Assembly (NCBI GenBank): GCA_949282385.1 | Contig: CASDOP010000003.1 | Span: 62,001-126,000 of the forward strand | Reading direction: 5' to 3' | Source of the DNA: an uncultured Clostridia bacterium | GTDB taxonomy: Bacteria; Bacillota; Clostridia; Christensenellales; Borkfalkiaceae | Length of the DNA stretch: 64,000 nucleotides | Shown: one piece after another, positions 31,455-40,423 of the stretch | Layout: each line of letters opens with the position of its first letter | How positions within the stretch are numbered: the first letter of the stretch is position 1 | The notes under the pieces: generated by a model | Told to the model about the DNA's origin: nothing | The model's input: the letters and a program-made list of their open reading frames with translations, nothing else | Database searches by the model: none | Position numbers and translations under genes: made by a program

Positions 31455-34232
31455 TTATGCCACGGGCGTAAGAACGATTGCAAACAGGTTCATCGAATTT
31501 TCTTTTTGTATTGTGTAAAGCGTATTAGCTGTAAGTTCAATGGTTACAGTACCATTCGCCTGAACCGCTAACAATTCACCATTTATATCTATCTTGCTTC
31601 CTGAAGCAGACTTATTATCGTCGCCCTGCAAATAAAGCGTCATGGTCATATTTTCGGCAGGAGTGAACGAAATTTTCGTTGAGCTTTCCATCTTAAGGCA
31701 AACGCTGTACGTCGTGCCGCCGACGTTCATAGAACCCTTGCTGTCCGAAGCATTACCCGTGATTGTAACTCCATTCACAACCGTATTGCTGTATTTAGCA
31801 CCTTTTTCGAATGTAACGACAGTTGAGCCTTCGACTATAGAGCCGCCGCCGGTCTGACAGCCGCTTGAGCCGCTGTCACCGCCAGTTGTACCACCTTCAG
31901 ATGAGCCGCCGTCGCCCGTGCCGTCGCCGCCGCTTGAGCCGCCGTCGCCCGTACCGCTGCCTTCTATTACGCTGCCGCCGCCTATCTGAACGAGGTCAGA
32001 TTTGTAGTTTACGAGCATCTGCTTAAGTTCGTCAATGACGATGTAGTTGCCGTCTTCGACCGCATCATTGAAGTCATACTTCAAATCGCCGCCGTCTATA
32101 CGTCCCGCATATTTTTCGACAGTTTTCTTTGCGTCTTCTGCCGACTGCACTTCGTAATCGTACATGAGGCTTGCATCGGTATCAAAGTTGTTGTAAGTCG
32201 TGCCTCCCGAAAGCGTCTTGACGGAAGAAGGCACTTTTTCGTCGCGGCTGGAAGCTTCGTACACGTCAAAACTTGTATTGTTCTGCTGATAGGTGATAAG
32301 GCTGACCTTGCCGCTGCCGGCATAAACATTGCCGAACGACTTGATTATGCCGCCATTTTCGCCGGAGAACGTGCCTTCGCCTGCAGCGTCGGTACCCTGT
32401 CCCGAAGACATCATGGGCTTCTGCGTAGCTTCCGAACGGAAGTAGTTGTTTTCAACAAACGCACTTGCACCCATAGTTACGCCGACGCCGTATTTAGCGT
32501 TGCCGTCGAAGTAGTTGTTGTAAATGTGAACCGTGCAGGTACGAATTCTGGGATGACGGGAGTCTGAATGGTCGTACCAGTTGTGGTGATAGGTTATATA
32601 GTTGGTTGTTTTCTCACTCTTCATACCCTGAAGGTTGCACTTACCGCTATCCCAGAAGTGGTTGTAAGAATGAGTTATATAAGTGGAAGTCTTTGTGTCG
32701 AGTGCGCCGTCGCCCTTTACCTGGTCGGCATCGGAGCCTGCATCGCCGTAGAACAAATCGCAGTTATGTACCCAGATATGGTCGTTACCCTGCTGAAGAC
32801 CTACGTTGTCGCCCTCGCCGCTGTCGCAGTTCATGAAACCGAGATTGCGAACTTCAACGTTGGTACTGTTCTTTATGCGAAGACCCCAGCCGTTTGCAGT
32901 TGCGTCGCTGCCTATACCTTCAATCGTAAGTCCTGCAGAAACGTCGTCTACGAGGAAGTCGCCCTTGTTCATATAAGCAAAGTCAGTAATGTTGCCTATA
33001 AAGCGAACTGCGAGAGGCGCTGCCTTGCTGTTGTTTTTGTACTCTTCGATTATGTACTGAATGCCCTTAGTGGGATTGCTGTCAGCGCCGTCGATAGAGA
33101 GCTCTATCGTATCTTTGTTTTCTTCAGTTACATAAATTACGTCCGCATTGGCTTTGAGCGTGCCGTCTTCGTTATATGCGCCCGAAGAAGTACCGTTTAC
33201 GAATGCGAAACCGCTGCGGTCGTGAGCTATTACGGTTGCAGAAGCTTCGCTGGCATATTCCATAAGCTCGTTATCGTTGCTGTCTACGGGAACTACCTTT
33301 AAGGTGTATCTGCCTGCGGCAAGTCCGACTGCATCGGCTCTGAAATACGTGCTGTATTTGCGGACAAGCGGTCCGTCCAGCTTTACATATGTACTGTCTG
33401 CAGCGTCTGCGGCTTTGCAATATACGTTATACCACTTGACGTTTTCATCTATTTCCCAAGTAACGTAAGCCGCTTCGAGGTCGCCTGCAACTTTTATGAT
33501 TTCAACAGCGCCTGCAACGGGAACAGGTATAACAGGCTCGTCGTCCTCATCACCGGTTATGGGAGGATTAGGCTTATCGGGATCGAGAGATTCATCGGGA
33601 TCGGGATTTGTCGTTTCACCGCCCTGGTCGGGATCAGTCGTTTCACCGCCCTGGTCGGGATCAGTCGTTTCGCCGCCCTGGTCGGGATCGGTCGTTTCGC
33701 CGCCCTGGTCGGGATCGGTCGTTTCGCCGCCCTGGTCGGGATCAGTCGTTTCGCCGCCCTGGTCGGGATCAGTCGTTTCGCCGCCCTGGTCGGGATCAGT
33801 CGTTTCGCCGCCCTGGTCGGGATCGGTCGTTTCGCCGCCCTGGTCGGGGTCGGTCGTTTCACCGCCCTGGTCGGGGTCGGTTGTTTCGCCGCCCTGGTCG
33901 GGATCGGTCGTTTCGCCGCCCTGGTCGGGATCGGTCGTTTCGCCGCCCTGGTCGGGATCGGTCGTTTCACCGCCCTGGTCGGGGTCGGTCGTTTCGCCGC
34001 CCTGGTCGGGATCGGTCGTTTCGCCGCCCTGGTCGGGATCGGTTGTTTCGCCGCCCTCGTTGTCACCTGTAGTGTCGTCATTGCCGCCAATATCATCGGG
34101 ACCGGGAGTTACTATAGCTCCGCCGCCCGTGTCTGACGTATCGTCACCCCAGGACGCACAACCTGCAAAAGAAAATGCGCTTACCGTTGCAATGAGTAAA
34201 GCAACAATTCTTTTAATCCTACTTTTATTCAT
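31455..34232 (-). CDS. Secreted pectate lyase lipoprotein (PL1-type) with long repeat linker
   Basis: A 925-residue lipoprotein: signal with lipobox FAGC (Cys25), linker of (GGETTDPDQ)n at about residues 60-210, an Fn3-like domain (about 245-340), the parallel beta-helix lyase domain (about 345-720) and a C-terminal glucan/pectin-binding-like domain (about 800-925). Lyase motifs: NDHIWVHNCDLF, DGALDTKTSTYITHSYNHF and SRHPRIR, whose arginine is the catalytic base of family 1 lyases. It would sit on the cell surface and cleave polygalacturonate. Expressed alone from 34301-34329. Confidence 0.9.
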   Translation of the reverse strand: MNKSRIKRIVALLIATVSAFSFAGCASWGDDTSDTGGGAIVTPGPDDIGGNDDTTGDNEGGETTDPDQGGETTDPDQGGETTDPDQGGETTDPDQGGETTDPDQGGETTDPDQGGETTDPDQGGETTDPDQGGETTDPDQGGETTDPDQGGETTDPDQGGETTDPDQGGETTDPDQGGETTDPDQGGETTDPDQGGETTDPDQGGETTNPDPDESLDPDKPNPPITGDEDDEPVIPVPVAGAVEIIKVAGDLEAAYVTWEIDENVKWYNVYCKAADAADSTYVKLDGPLVRKYSTYFRADAVGLAAGRYTLKVVPVDSNDNELMEYASEASATVIAHDRSGFAFVNGTSSGAYNEDGTLKANADVIYVTEENKDTIELSIDGADSNPTKGIQYIIEEYKNNSKAAPLAVRFIGNITDFAYMNKGDFLVDDVSAGLTIEGIGSDATANGWGLRIKNSTNVEVRNLGFMNCDSGEGDNVGLQQGNDHIWVHNCDLFYGDAGSDADQVKGDGALDTKTSTYITHSYNHFWDSGKCNLQGMKSEKTTNYITYHHNWYDHSDSRHPRIRTCTVHIYNNYFDGNAKYGVGVTMGASAFVENNYFRSEATQKPMMSSGQGTDAAGEGTFSGENGGIIKSFGNVYAGSGKVSLITYQQNNTSFDVYEASSRDEKVPSSVKTLSGGTTYNNFDTDASLMYDYEVQSAEDAKKTVEKYAGRIDGGDLKYDFNDAVEDGNYIVIDELKQMLVNYKSDLVQIGGGSVIEGSGTGDGGSSGGDGTGDGGSSEGGTTGGDSGSSGCQTGGGSIVEGSTVVTFEKGAKYSNTVVNGVTITGNASDSKGSMNVGGTTYSVCLKMESSTKISFTPAENMTMTLYLQGDDNKSASGSKIDINGELLAVQANGTVTIELTANTLYTIQKENSMNLFAIVLTPVA
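33610..34065 (-). repeat. 27-bp tandem repeat array, 16 full copies plus a partial
   Basis: Units of 27 bp, starting at 33610 and repeating every 27 bp until 34042, encode GGETTDPDQ on the minus strand. Copies differ only at a few synonymous positions (a/g, c/t). The array lengthens a flexible surface linker. High identity and 27-bp period (a multiple of 3) make it a slippage-prone but frame-preserving VNTR. Confidence 0.95.
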
Positions 34233-34244
34233 ACGCTCCTCCCA

Positions 34245-34259
34245 AATTTGTTACAAATT
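34245..34259. promoter_or_regulatory. Palindrome AATTTGTTACAAATT in the pectate lyase leader
   Basis: Perfect dyad around a TTA centre, lying 35-50 nt after the predicted transcript start and 12 nt before the ATG at 34232. Its reverse complement AATTTGTAACAAATT recurs at 46895-46909 beside the LytTR/mucinase genes. Likely a shared repressor site (inference). Confidence 0.55.
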
Positions 34260-34300
34260 TATCGATTATCATGGACATTCAAAACACTGCCCATAGTACA

Positions 34301-34329
34301 AGAATACAACTAACTCACAACCATGTCAA
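34301..34329 (-). promoter_or_regulatory. Promoter of the pectate lyase gene
   Basis: Minus strand: TTGACA (34329-34324), 17-bp spacer, TATTCT (34306-34301). Leader about 60 nt with GGGAGGAG. Confidence 0.75.
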
Positions 34330-34467
34330 CGATTTTATGTTATATTTTTTCAATTTTTGAAAATAACGAAAATATTGATTTTTTAAACTAATTTTATGTT
34401 AATTTGCTCGTTTTTTTCATTTTGGTTGTCTTTAAAAACTATTAAAAATTTAATTGAAAATTGCCCG

Positions 34468-34496
34468 TTGACAAGCGCGGTAAACCATAATATAAT
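34468..34496 (+). promoter_or_regulatory. Promoter of the serine dehydratase gene
   Basis: TTGACA (34468-34473), 17-bp spacer, TATAAT (34491-34496); perfect consensus. AAGGCGG precedes ATG 34526. Confidence 0.85.
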
Positions 34497-34525
34497 AATC
34501 CGGAAAAACTCGCAAGGCGGCAAAC

Positions 34526-35752
34526 ATGCAATCTTTAAAAGAATTATATAAAATAGGCCGCGGACCTTCGAGTTCGCACACGATAGGTCCGGAAAGAGCG
34601 GCAAAAATCATGAAATCGCGCTTCCCCTCGGCAGACAAATACGAAGTCGTTTTGTATGGTTCGCTCGCGCTGACGGGCAAAGGACACAACACCGACCAAG
34701 TTCTTAAAAAAACTTTTGCTCCCGCCGAGTGCAAGGTGCAATTCGATAAAAAAACGCCCTGCCCCGTCCATCCGAACACTTTCGACATCGCCGCTTTTTG
34801 CGAAGAAAAAAAACTTGCCGAGCTGCGATTTTACAGCATAGGCGGCGGAACTATTAAAATTCAAGGCGAACCGGACGCGAACACGGGCATAAAAAACGAC
34901 GTGTATCCCCTCACCACTTTGGACGACATTTCGGAATATTGCAGAAATAACAACCTGAGACTGTGGCAATACGTCGAAAAGTGCGAAGGCGAAGAAATTT
35001 TTGTTTACCTTGCAAAAATCTGGGAACAGATGAAAAATTCCGTACACGAAGGTCTTACGACTTCGGGAGTGCTGCCCGGTTGTCTGGGAACTCAGAGGCG
35101 CGCGCAACAGCTGTATAACCAAAGGCACATAGACGAATCCGCGCAGACAAAGGAAAACAGACTGGTTTGCTCATACGCATTCGCCGTGAGCGAGCAGAAT
35201 GCCTCGGGCGGGGTGATTGTTACCGCACCAACCTGCGGCAGCTGCGGCGTTGTTCCGAGCGTACTGTATTACATGCAGCAGACGAGAGGTTTTTCCGACG
35301 AGCAGATAGTGCGCGCTTTGGCGACGGGCGGACTTATAGGCAACATTATTAAGACCAACGCTTCGATAAGCGGAGCGGAATGCGGCTGTCAGGCAGAAAT
35401 AGGCTCTGCTTGCTCCATGGCTGCAGCGGCTCTGGGCGAGTTGTTCGAGATGGGTTTGGGACAGATAGATTACGCCGCGGAAGTAGCCATGGAACATCAC
35501 CTCGGGCTGACGTGCGATCCCATTGCGGGGCTGGTGCAGATACCTTGCATAGAGAGAAACGCAGTAGCCGCGATGAGGGCGATAAACGCTCTGAGCCTTG
35601 CAAACTTTTTGTCGGATTCGCGCAAAATAAGTTTCGACCTGATTGTCAAAACAATGTACAACACGGGACGGGATCTGCTTAAAAGTTACCGCGAAACATC
35701 ATCCGGAGGGCTGGCAAAATATTATCCCGTAAGCAAACTGCATTTCAACTGA
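34526..35752 (+). CDS. L-serine ammonia-lyase, iron-sulfur, single chain
   Basis: A 408-residue enzyme combining beta and alpha parts: SSSHTIGPERAA (residues about 14-27) opens the beta domain, and the C-terminal half contains the [4Fe-4S] cysteines in TCGSCGVVPS, SGAECGCQAEIGSACSMAAAAL and CDPIAGLVQIPCIERN. It deaminates serine to pyruvate and ammonia. The N-terminal layout matches the single-chain (fused) enzyme rather than the two-gene sdaAA/sdaAB. Monocistronic, with a strong promoter. Confidence 0.92.
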   Translation: MQSLKELYKIGRGPSSSHTIGPERAAKIMKSRFPSADKYEVVLYGSLALTGKGHNTDQVLKKTFAPAECKVQFDKKTPCPVHPNTFDIAAFCEEKKLAELRFYSIGGGTIKIQGEPDANTGIKNDVYPLTTLDDISEYCRNNNLRLWQYVEKCEGEEIFVYLAKIWEQMKNSVHEGLTTSGVLPGCLGTQRRAQQLYNQRHIDESAQTKENRLVCSYAFAVSEQNASGGVIVTAPTCGSCGVVPSVLYYMQQTRGFSDEQIVRALATGGLIGNIIKTNASISGAECGCQAEIGSACSMAAAALGELFEMGLGQIDYAAEVAMEHHLGLTCDPIAGLVQIPCIERNAVAAMRAINALSLANFLSDSRKISFDLIVKTMYNTGRDLLKSYRETSSGGLAKYYPVSKLHFN

Positions 35753-35763
35753 AAAAAGATATA

Positions 35764-35804
35764 AATTAAAAAAGCGCCGCCGCGGAAAATCCGCGGCGGC
35801 GCTT
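35764..35804 (-). terminator. Terminator of the patatin gene
   Basis: 14-bp stem AAGCGCCGCCGCGG (35772-35785) / CCGCGGCGGCGCTT (35791-35804), with TTTTTT on the minus-strand side at about 35773-35768. It also lies behind the convergent serine dehydratase gene. Confidence 0.8.
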
Positions 35805-35810
35805 AAATAT

Positions 35811-36674
35811 TCAAGATAAAAATTGTTCTATGATTTTTCCGTCTTCCAGACCTTTATTGTAAAGTTTTATAAGATTTTCCCTGTCGCGGGTGAGCGTATT
35901 CACGCCGCACGTGCCGTCGGGCGCGACGATGAGCAGCCTGCCCTCTTTTGCAAGTTGTTCAGCATAATCGAGCGAGGAATTGTATCTTTCCGCCCTGAGG
36001 CGCAACCCCTCCGCCGCAGCGGGAAATTTTCTTGACAAGCGCGCCGAAGTTTTTGCGTCTGCAGACGCCTCCCTTCTGAAAGCGCGCGGCTTTGTAAGCA
36101 ACAGCACGATTTTTTCGCAACCGCACTCCACCGCCTTTTTTACGGGTACGGGATCGGAAAGCGCGCCGTCGTAATAGGGCAATCCGCCAATCATATACGG
36201 TTGATTTACGAGCGGAAGAGTGCTGGACGCCTTTAAAACGTCGTAATTATCCTGCGAAACGTCTTCCTTTGTAAAATAAACGACTTCGCCGTTTACAGCA
36301 TTTGTAGCAACTATTAAAAATTGAGCATCGTTATCCCTCATTGCGGGGTAATCGATGGGATATTCTCCGTCCGCAGCGCATAGCGTGCCATAGGCGTAGT
36401 CGAGATTGACATAGTTTTTTCTGATTATGAAATTCCAAAGCCCCATATATTCCTTGCGCATGGCGTATTCGGTGTAGAAAACGAAATTTCTGCCGCGCTG
36501 CCCCGCCAGGAACGAAGCTATGTTCGCGCTGCCCGCCGAAACGCCTATTCCCAAATCGAAACTTATCCCCTTTTCCAGACAGGTATCGAGCACTCCTGCG
36601 GCATAAATGCCCCTCATCCCTCCGCCAACGTCTATTACAGCCGTGCGCAGTTTCTTATTTAATGTATCTTTCAT
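35811..36674 (-). CDS. Patatin-like phospholipase
   Basis: A 287-residue protein with the patatin fold: oxyanion GGGMRG (residues 17-22), nucleophile Ser46 in GVSAG, and Asp169 in YYDGALSDPVPV forming the dyad. Size and the DGA-with-SDPVP motif place it among the bacterial YjjU-like patatins that hydrolyse lipids in the cytoplasm or at the membrane. Its promoter places the start of the mRNA at the ATG (see 36681-36709). It is divergent from the LytS-type kinase. Confidence 0.88.
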   Translation of the reverse strand: MKDTLNKKLRTAVIDVGGGMRGIYAAGVLDTCLEKGISFDLGIGVSAGSANIASFLAGQRGRNFVFYTEYAMRKEYMGLWNFIIRKNYVNLDYAYGTLCAADGEYPIDYPAMRDNDAQFLIVATNAVNGEVVYFTKEDVSQDNYDVLKASSTLPLVNQPYMIGGLPYYDGALSDPVPVKKAVECGCEKIVLLLTKPRAFRREASADAKTSARLSRKFPAAAEGLRLRAERYNSSLDYAEQLAKEGRLLIVAPDGTCGVNTLTRDRENLIKLYNKGLEDGKIIEQFLS

Positions 36675-36680
36675 AACCGC

Positions 36681-36709
36681 ATATTAGCATTTTTTTGTCC
36701 TCATGTCAA
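36681..36709 (-). promoter_or_regulatory. Promoter of the patatin gene, leaderless arrangement
   Basis: Minus strand: TTGACA (36709-36704), 17-bp spacer, TAATAT (36686-36681), then exactly 6 nt to the ATG at 36674. No ribosome site fits, so the transcript would begin at or next to the start codon. Confidence 0.7.
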
Positions 36710-36824
36710 CACTCATGTCCTGCCGCGCGCCCGAGTCATGGCATAGGATAAAAATATAATCATTCTTGCTTCGGCGGAAAGACTTGCATTTCTGTTGCGA
36801 AAAGCATTTATTTTATCCCACGGA

Positions 36825-36854
36825 TTGACGAAAAAAAGACCTGTATTGTATAAT
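36825..36854 (+). promoter_or_regulatory. Promoter of the LytS-type kinase gene, leaderless arrangement
   Basis: TTGACG (36825-36830), 18-bp spacer, TATAAT (36849-36854), then exactly 6 nt to ATG 36861. The start at 36861 is preferred because an upstream ATG would lie before the promoter. Confidence 0.7.
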
Positions 36855-36860
36855 ACAACC

Positions 36861-38225
36861 ATGAACTGCAAAAACGCACCGAGAATTATATCCGTAATAA
36901 TCAATGTACTGCTGCTTTGCGCAGGCAGCGCAGTTTCCGCTTTCGCCCCTTCCACCGAAGATGCGGGAACTATGGCAAGCGTATTCGCAGCCGTGCTGTG
37001 CGGCATTATGATTATTGTGCTGATCATAGAATGCGTAACGGCTTTTAAAATATACGATTCCTCTCTGCACACGGCGGCGGTAGCGCTTTTTTTGCTGATG
37101 TTCATGCTCTTCTCTCCAGACATGCGAATGTTTTATCTGCGCAAAGGCGCACAGACCGACGGGTACCTGTTCGACATTCTCGATTATTTATTTTTCATCG
37201 GCGTAGGTCTTTCGGTAGCGATGTTCTTCCGACACACTTACCGCCCCGACGGCAAAAGAGTTATTATATACCCGCTTTTTGTATGCGGAATAATTTCGTT
37301 TGCGCTATATGTCGTTCTGAAGCCGCTCGGCATTCAGTACGCCGCGCTGTATTTATTCGTCGCCGCGCTCGCAGGTTGGTACATAAAAATGAGATACCTG
37401 GCTTACCGCAGGGGACTTGAAAACGCCGCCTTTTATTTTTCTTCGGCAATTTATGCCTCTGCTGCGGGCATGCAATCGGTCAACACGCTGTACTATTGCG
37501 GAATATTCCCCGGTTGTCTCGGTTGGTCAATCGCATATTGCTGGATAATAATTTTCTGCTTCAGCGTAATATACCTCGTGTATTTCCTCAGAAACGAGGG
37601 CGCGGCGCTCGAACTCGGAGAATACAGACTGCAGAACGAAAACCTGAAGATGAAAGTACTGATAGGTCAGATAAAACCGCACTTTATATTCAACGCCCTG
37701 ACGACGATAAAATCGAGTTACCACACAAACATCGCCGAAGGCGACAGCGCGTTAGAGCTTTTTTCGGAATACATGCGCAACAGTCTTTCGCTTATCGATA
37801 CCGAAATCATACCCCTCGAAAAGGAACTTGCGAACATTTCGCGATATATCGAATTTATAAACAAAAGTCAGACTTCGCCATTCAACATAATATTCAATGT
37901 GGAAGAAAGCGACTTTCTGATACCTGCCTTTTCTCTTCAGCCGTTCATAGAAAATGCGGTAAAATACAGCAAAGTCAACCGCAAACCCGACGGCTACATA
38001 ATGATTTCGTCGGTTGCCGACGATAAATTTGCCGAAATACGCATTAGCGACAACGGCGTCGGGTTCGACGCGTCGGAAATAGCCGAAGGCGCGCACGGAA
38101 TAAGCAATTCGAAAGAACGGCTGAGATTACTTTTCGGCACACAACCGACGATAAAGAGCAAGATAAATTGCGGAACGGAAATAACAATAAGATTAAAACG
38201 CATGCGGGAGGAAGACAAAAAGTGA
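36861..38225 (+). CDS. LytS-family sensor histidine kinase
   Basis: A 454-residue kinase with six to seven hydrophobic segments in the first about 235 residues and a cytoplasmic His_kinase domain: H-box around IGQIKPHFIFNALTTIKS, then the N-box FIENAVKYSKVN and the G1 box ISDNGVGFD of the HATPase_c module. It overlaps its response regulator by an ATGA-type GTGA. No defined sensor domain is seen outside the membrane part. Predicted leaderless mRNA (see promoter). Confidence 0.88.
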   Translation: MNCKNAPRIISVIINVLLLCAGSAVSAFAPSTEDAGTMASVFAAVLCGIMIIVLIIECVTAFKIYDSSLHTAAVALFLLMFMLFSPDMRMFYLRKGAQTDGYLFDILDYLFFIGVGLSVAMFFRHTYRPDGKRVIIYPLFVCGIISFALYVVLKPLGIQYAALYLFVAALAGWYIKMRYLAYRRGLENAAFYFSSAIYASAAGMQSVNTLYYCGIFPGCLGWSIAYCWIIIFCFSVIYLVYFLRNEGAALELGEYRLQNENLKMKVLIGQIKPHFIFNALTTIKSSYHTNIAEGDSALELFSEYMRNSLSLIDTEIIPLEKELANISRYIEFINKSQTSPFNIIFNVEESDFLIPAFSLQPFIENAVKYSKVNRKPDGYIMISSVADDKFAEIRISDNGVGFDASEIAEGAHGISNSKERLRLLFGTQPTIKSKINCGTEITIRLKRMREEDKK

Positions 38226-39007
38226 AAATCGTTGTAGTAGACGACGAAATGAGCGCTCACCATGCCTTTTTGAACGATATTATAGAAACCCCCGACGTCG
38301 AATACAAATTCTTCCGCGACGACGAGGACGCCGTATGCAAATACGTTGCGGAAAACGCCGTAAACGCAGCGTTTCTCGACATTAACATGCCCAAAATAAA
38401 CGGCATAGGGCTGGCTGAAAAGTTACTGAACATTTGCCCGTCGCTCAAAATCGTATTCATAACGGGGCTGTCCGTTACGGAAAACGATTTACCCGAAAAC
38501 GTGCGCGCCAATACCGCGGGCTTTTTATATAAGCCGTATAACTTATCACGCTTTCTCATGCTGATTTCGCTCATAAACGAAAACAAGCGCATTATAAAGG
38601 CAGAAATGTTTGACACGTTCGACTGCTTCATCGACGGCGAAAAAGTTAAATTTTCTTCCGCCAAATCGAAAGAACTTTTCGCTCTTCTTCTGGCATACAA
38701 CGGAAAGACGCTGACTATGGGCGACGCCATCGCTCACCTTTGGCCGGACTGGGACCAGAGCAAAAGCAAAATTCTCTACCGCGACGCGGTATGGCGTCTG
38801 AGAAAGACGCTCGAGGAAGCGGGCGTAAACTGCGTTGAATGGCAGCGCGCGGCGCAATCGGTAAACAAATCCATGGTCGAGTGCGATTACTGGGATTATC
38901 TTCTTACGGGCAAGGGCAAATACTGCGGCGAATTCTGCAAACTCTACGACTGGTCGGTGGACTACCTTGCCCGCCTGGACGAAATAGCGAACAGAAACGC
39001 GCGCTGA
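38222..39007 (+). CDS. Response regulator with winged-helix (SARP/OmpR-like) output
   Basis: A 261-residue regulator starting at GTG 38222 (GGGAGG upstream), overlapping the kinase stop. Receiver: acidic pocket Asp7-Asp8, phosphoacceptor Asp53 in FLDINMPKING, Lys104 in LYKPYN. The C-terminal part (about 150-245: FSSAKSKELFALLLAYNGKTLTMGDAIAHLWPD, AVWRLRKTLEEAG) is an OmpR/SARP-type winged helix. Such an output is unusual behind a LytS-type kinase, which normally pairs with LytTR. Confidence 0.8.
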   Translation: MKIVVVDDEMSAHHAFLNDIIETPDVEYKFFRDDEDAVCKYVAENAVNAAFLDINMPKINGIGLAEKLLNICPSLKIVFITGLSVTENDLPENVRANTAGFLYKPYNLSRFLMLISLINENKRIIKAEMFDTFDCFIDGEKVKFSSAKSKELFALLLAYNGKTLTMGDAIAHLWPDWDQSKSKILYRDAVWRLRKTLEEAGVNCVEWQRAAQSVNKSMVECDYWDYLLTGKGKYCGEFCKLYDWSVDYLARLDEIANRNAR

Positions 39008-39209
39008 CGCCTTGACGGCGCAGCCGCTTATTTGCAAGAACCCGACCTGTTGTACGACATACGGCGAAATTTTATTAAAATACCCGACATGAAAAGGCGG
39101 CGGGCGCTTTTCAAGCGCCCGCCGCCCATAAATTTCACAAAACCTCATTCGGCGGCACATATGCGCCGCCGAATGCAAAATCCCGACCTCTGAGAGGGCG
39201 GGATTATTG
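39008..39209. other. Intergenic hairpin cluster, including a terminator at 39096-39126
   Basis: Three inverted repeats: GGCGGCGGGCGCTT / AAGCGCCCGCCGCC (39096-39126) near the regulator end, a CATTCGGCGGC / GCCGCCGAATG pair near 39147-39175, and AATCCCG / CGGGATT near 39179-39206. The first could terminate transcription of the two-component operon although its T-run is short. No ORF seen. Confidence 0.5.
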
Positions 39210-39648
39210 TTATTTATGCTCTTTTATGAAGTCGCGGTAAAAGTACGCGCTCTTTTTCCATTTGGTTTCATAAGTCCTGAAATTCGTATGAATAAGTCCG
39301 TATTTTATCATCGTACCCGCGTTCCGCTCTATGTCGTCCATGAGGCTAAACGCATAGTAACCGCCTATGTTCAGTCCGTCGGCGACAGCCTTTCTATCCA
39401 GCCCAAAAACCTTTGAGGTATTTTATGCGATCATAGTCGGCTATCGTCCCGCCGAGACGCGGCTCGAACACGTAATTCGCCTTGCCGTTTTCGGTTATCA
39501 ATATCGGCTCTGCAAAGCCGTACATTTCGCGCAGCATTTTTACGGCGTCGTATACCGCCCTGGGATAATCCCCCTTTGAATTGTCCTGAATATTTCCGCC
39601 CTGCAGAAGTTTTTTCCTGCCCGACTTATCCTTGTCTGCGTGACACAG
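39210..39648 (-). pseudogene. GH1 beta-glucosidase C-terminal remnant, frameshifted
   Basis: Minus-strand translation shows ILITENGKANYVFEPRLGGT (the ITENG nucleophile motif of family 1 glycosidases), then YDRIKYLKGF, a frame change near 39403-39412, and GLDRKAVADGLNIGGYYAFSLMDD and YGLIHTNFRTYETKWKKSAYF to a stop at 39210. The 5' part is missing: an in-frame stop at 39649-39651 precedes it. About 145 of the normal about 450 residues remain, so the gene is dead. Confidence 0.8.
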
Positions 39649-39780
39649 TTAAATACGTTGAGACTGAAAAGGAATATCTTTTCCTGCATTCTCGCCTAAT
39701 CGTCCTGCGTTAATTTGCAGACAATAATTAGTTTAATATTACATATGTTTTTCTTATAAACGGTAAATGCAAAAATAAAA

Positions 39781-40098
39781 TTAATAATCAAATTCAAAGA
39801 CGCAATACTTTTTGGGAAGCCTCGCGCATTTGCGGCTGAACTTTTCAATCTTAAAAAACAATTCTTTGTTAAAATTAAAATCGGCGCTATCGATTATTAT
39901 TTTTGAAGAAAGTAACTGTTTACGCTTATTCAGAACTTTTATCTTGCCTTCGCGCTCAATACATTCTGTAATTTCTGCAAACTCTTTTTTTATAATATTG
40001 AGAATATCATAATTTGGACCTTTTTTCTCAATATCTGCATTGCATAAGGTCAATATGACGTGTGCCTGTTCATTTAGTAAATTTACTTTTTTGTTCAT
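39781..40098 (-). CDS. Small hypothetical protein, leaderless-type promoter
   Basis: A 105-residue protein, lysine- and isoleucine-rich, helical at the N terminus (NKKVNLLNEQAHVILTLCNADIEKKG) and with a basic stretch NKRKQLLSSKIII. No domain recognised. A TTGACA / TAAAAT promoter ends exactly 6 nt before its ATG (40105-40134), the same geometry as three other genes here, which supports that the ORF is real. Confidence 0.6.
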   Translation of the reverse strand: MNKKVNLLNEQAHVILTLCNADIEKKGPNYDILNIIKKEFAEITECIEREGKIKVLNKRKQLLSSKIIIDSADFNFNKELFFKIEKFSRKCARLPKKYCVFEFDY

Positions 40099-40104
40099 AT
40101 TTAT

Positions 40105-40134
40105 ATTTTACTATCGCAAAGTCAGACTTGTCAA
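40105..40134 (-). promoter_or_regulatory. Promoter of the 105-residue gene, leaderless arrangement
   Basis: Minus strand: TTGACA (40134-40129), 18-bp spacer, TAAAAT (40110-40105), then 6 nt to the ATG at 40098. Confidence 0.65.
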
Positions 40135-40359
40135 TATAGGCATAAAAAATAACCTGCCAAAAACCTTTCTTATGCAGATAATTTGTTTTACATAAGTTAC
40201 ATTAACGGAAAGGCAATCCCACATAGCCTTCCCTATTTTAAAAGTTTATAACAGCCAAAGAACAATTGACAAGTTAAACATTTAATTTATTTACAAAATG
40301 CGAGGACAAGGTATATCAATAAAATTCCTGCCTGAATAACAAAAATTATGCCGGCGATA

Positions 40360-40388
40360 TTGACAACTTTTATATAGTAAGGTATATT
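40360..40388 (+). promoter_or_regulatory. Promoter of the first CE12-like esterase gene
   Basis: TTGACA (40360-40365), 17-bp spacer, TATATT (40383-40388). GGAGG at 40413-40417 precedes ATG 40424. The rest of 40135-40359 shows no gene. Confidence 0.75.
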
Positions 40389-40423
40389 AAAATAAAGCTA
40401 ATATTTTAAATTGGAGGAAAATA

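Noticed and set aside
33610..34065. Tandem array as CRISPR
   Set aside because: Units are directly adjacent without spacers and lie in a coding frame.
33496..34296. 266-codon plus-strand ORF of VVSPPWSGS repeats
   Set aside because: It is the antisense of the 27-bp repeat array in the pectate lyase gene; a repeat without stops gives open frames on several strands.
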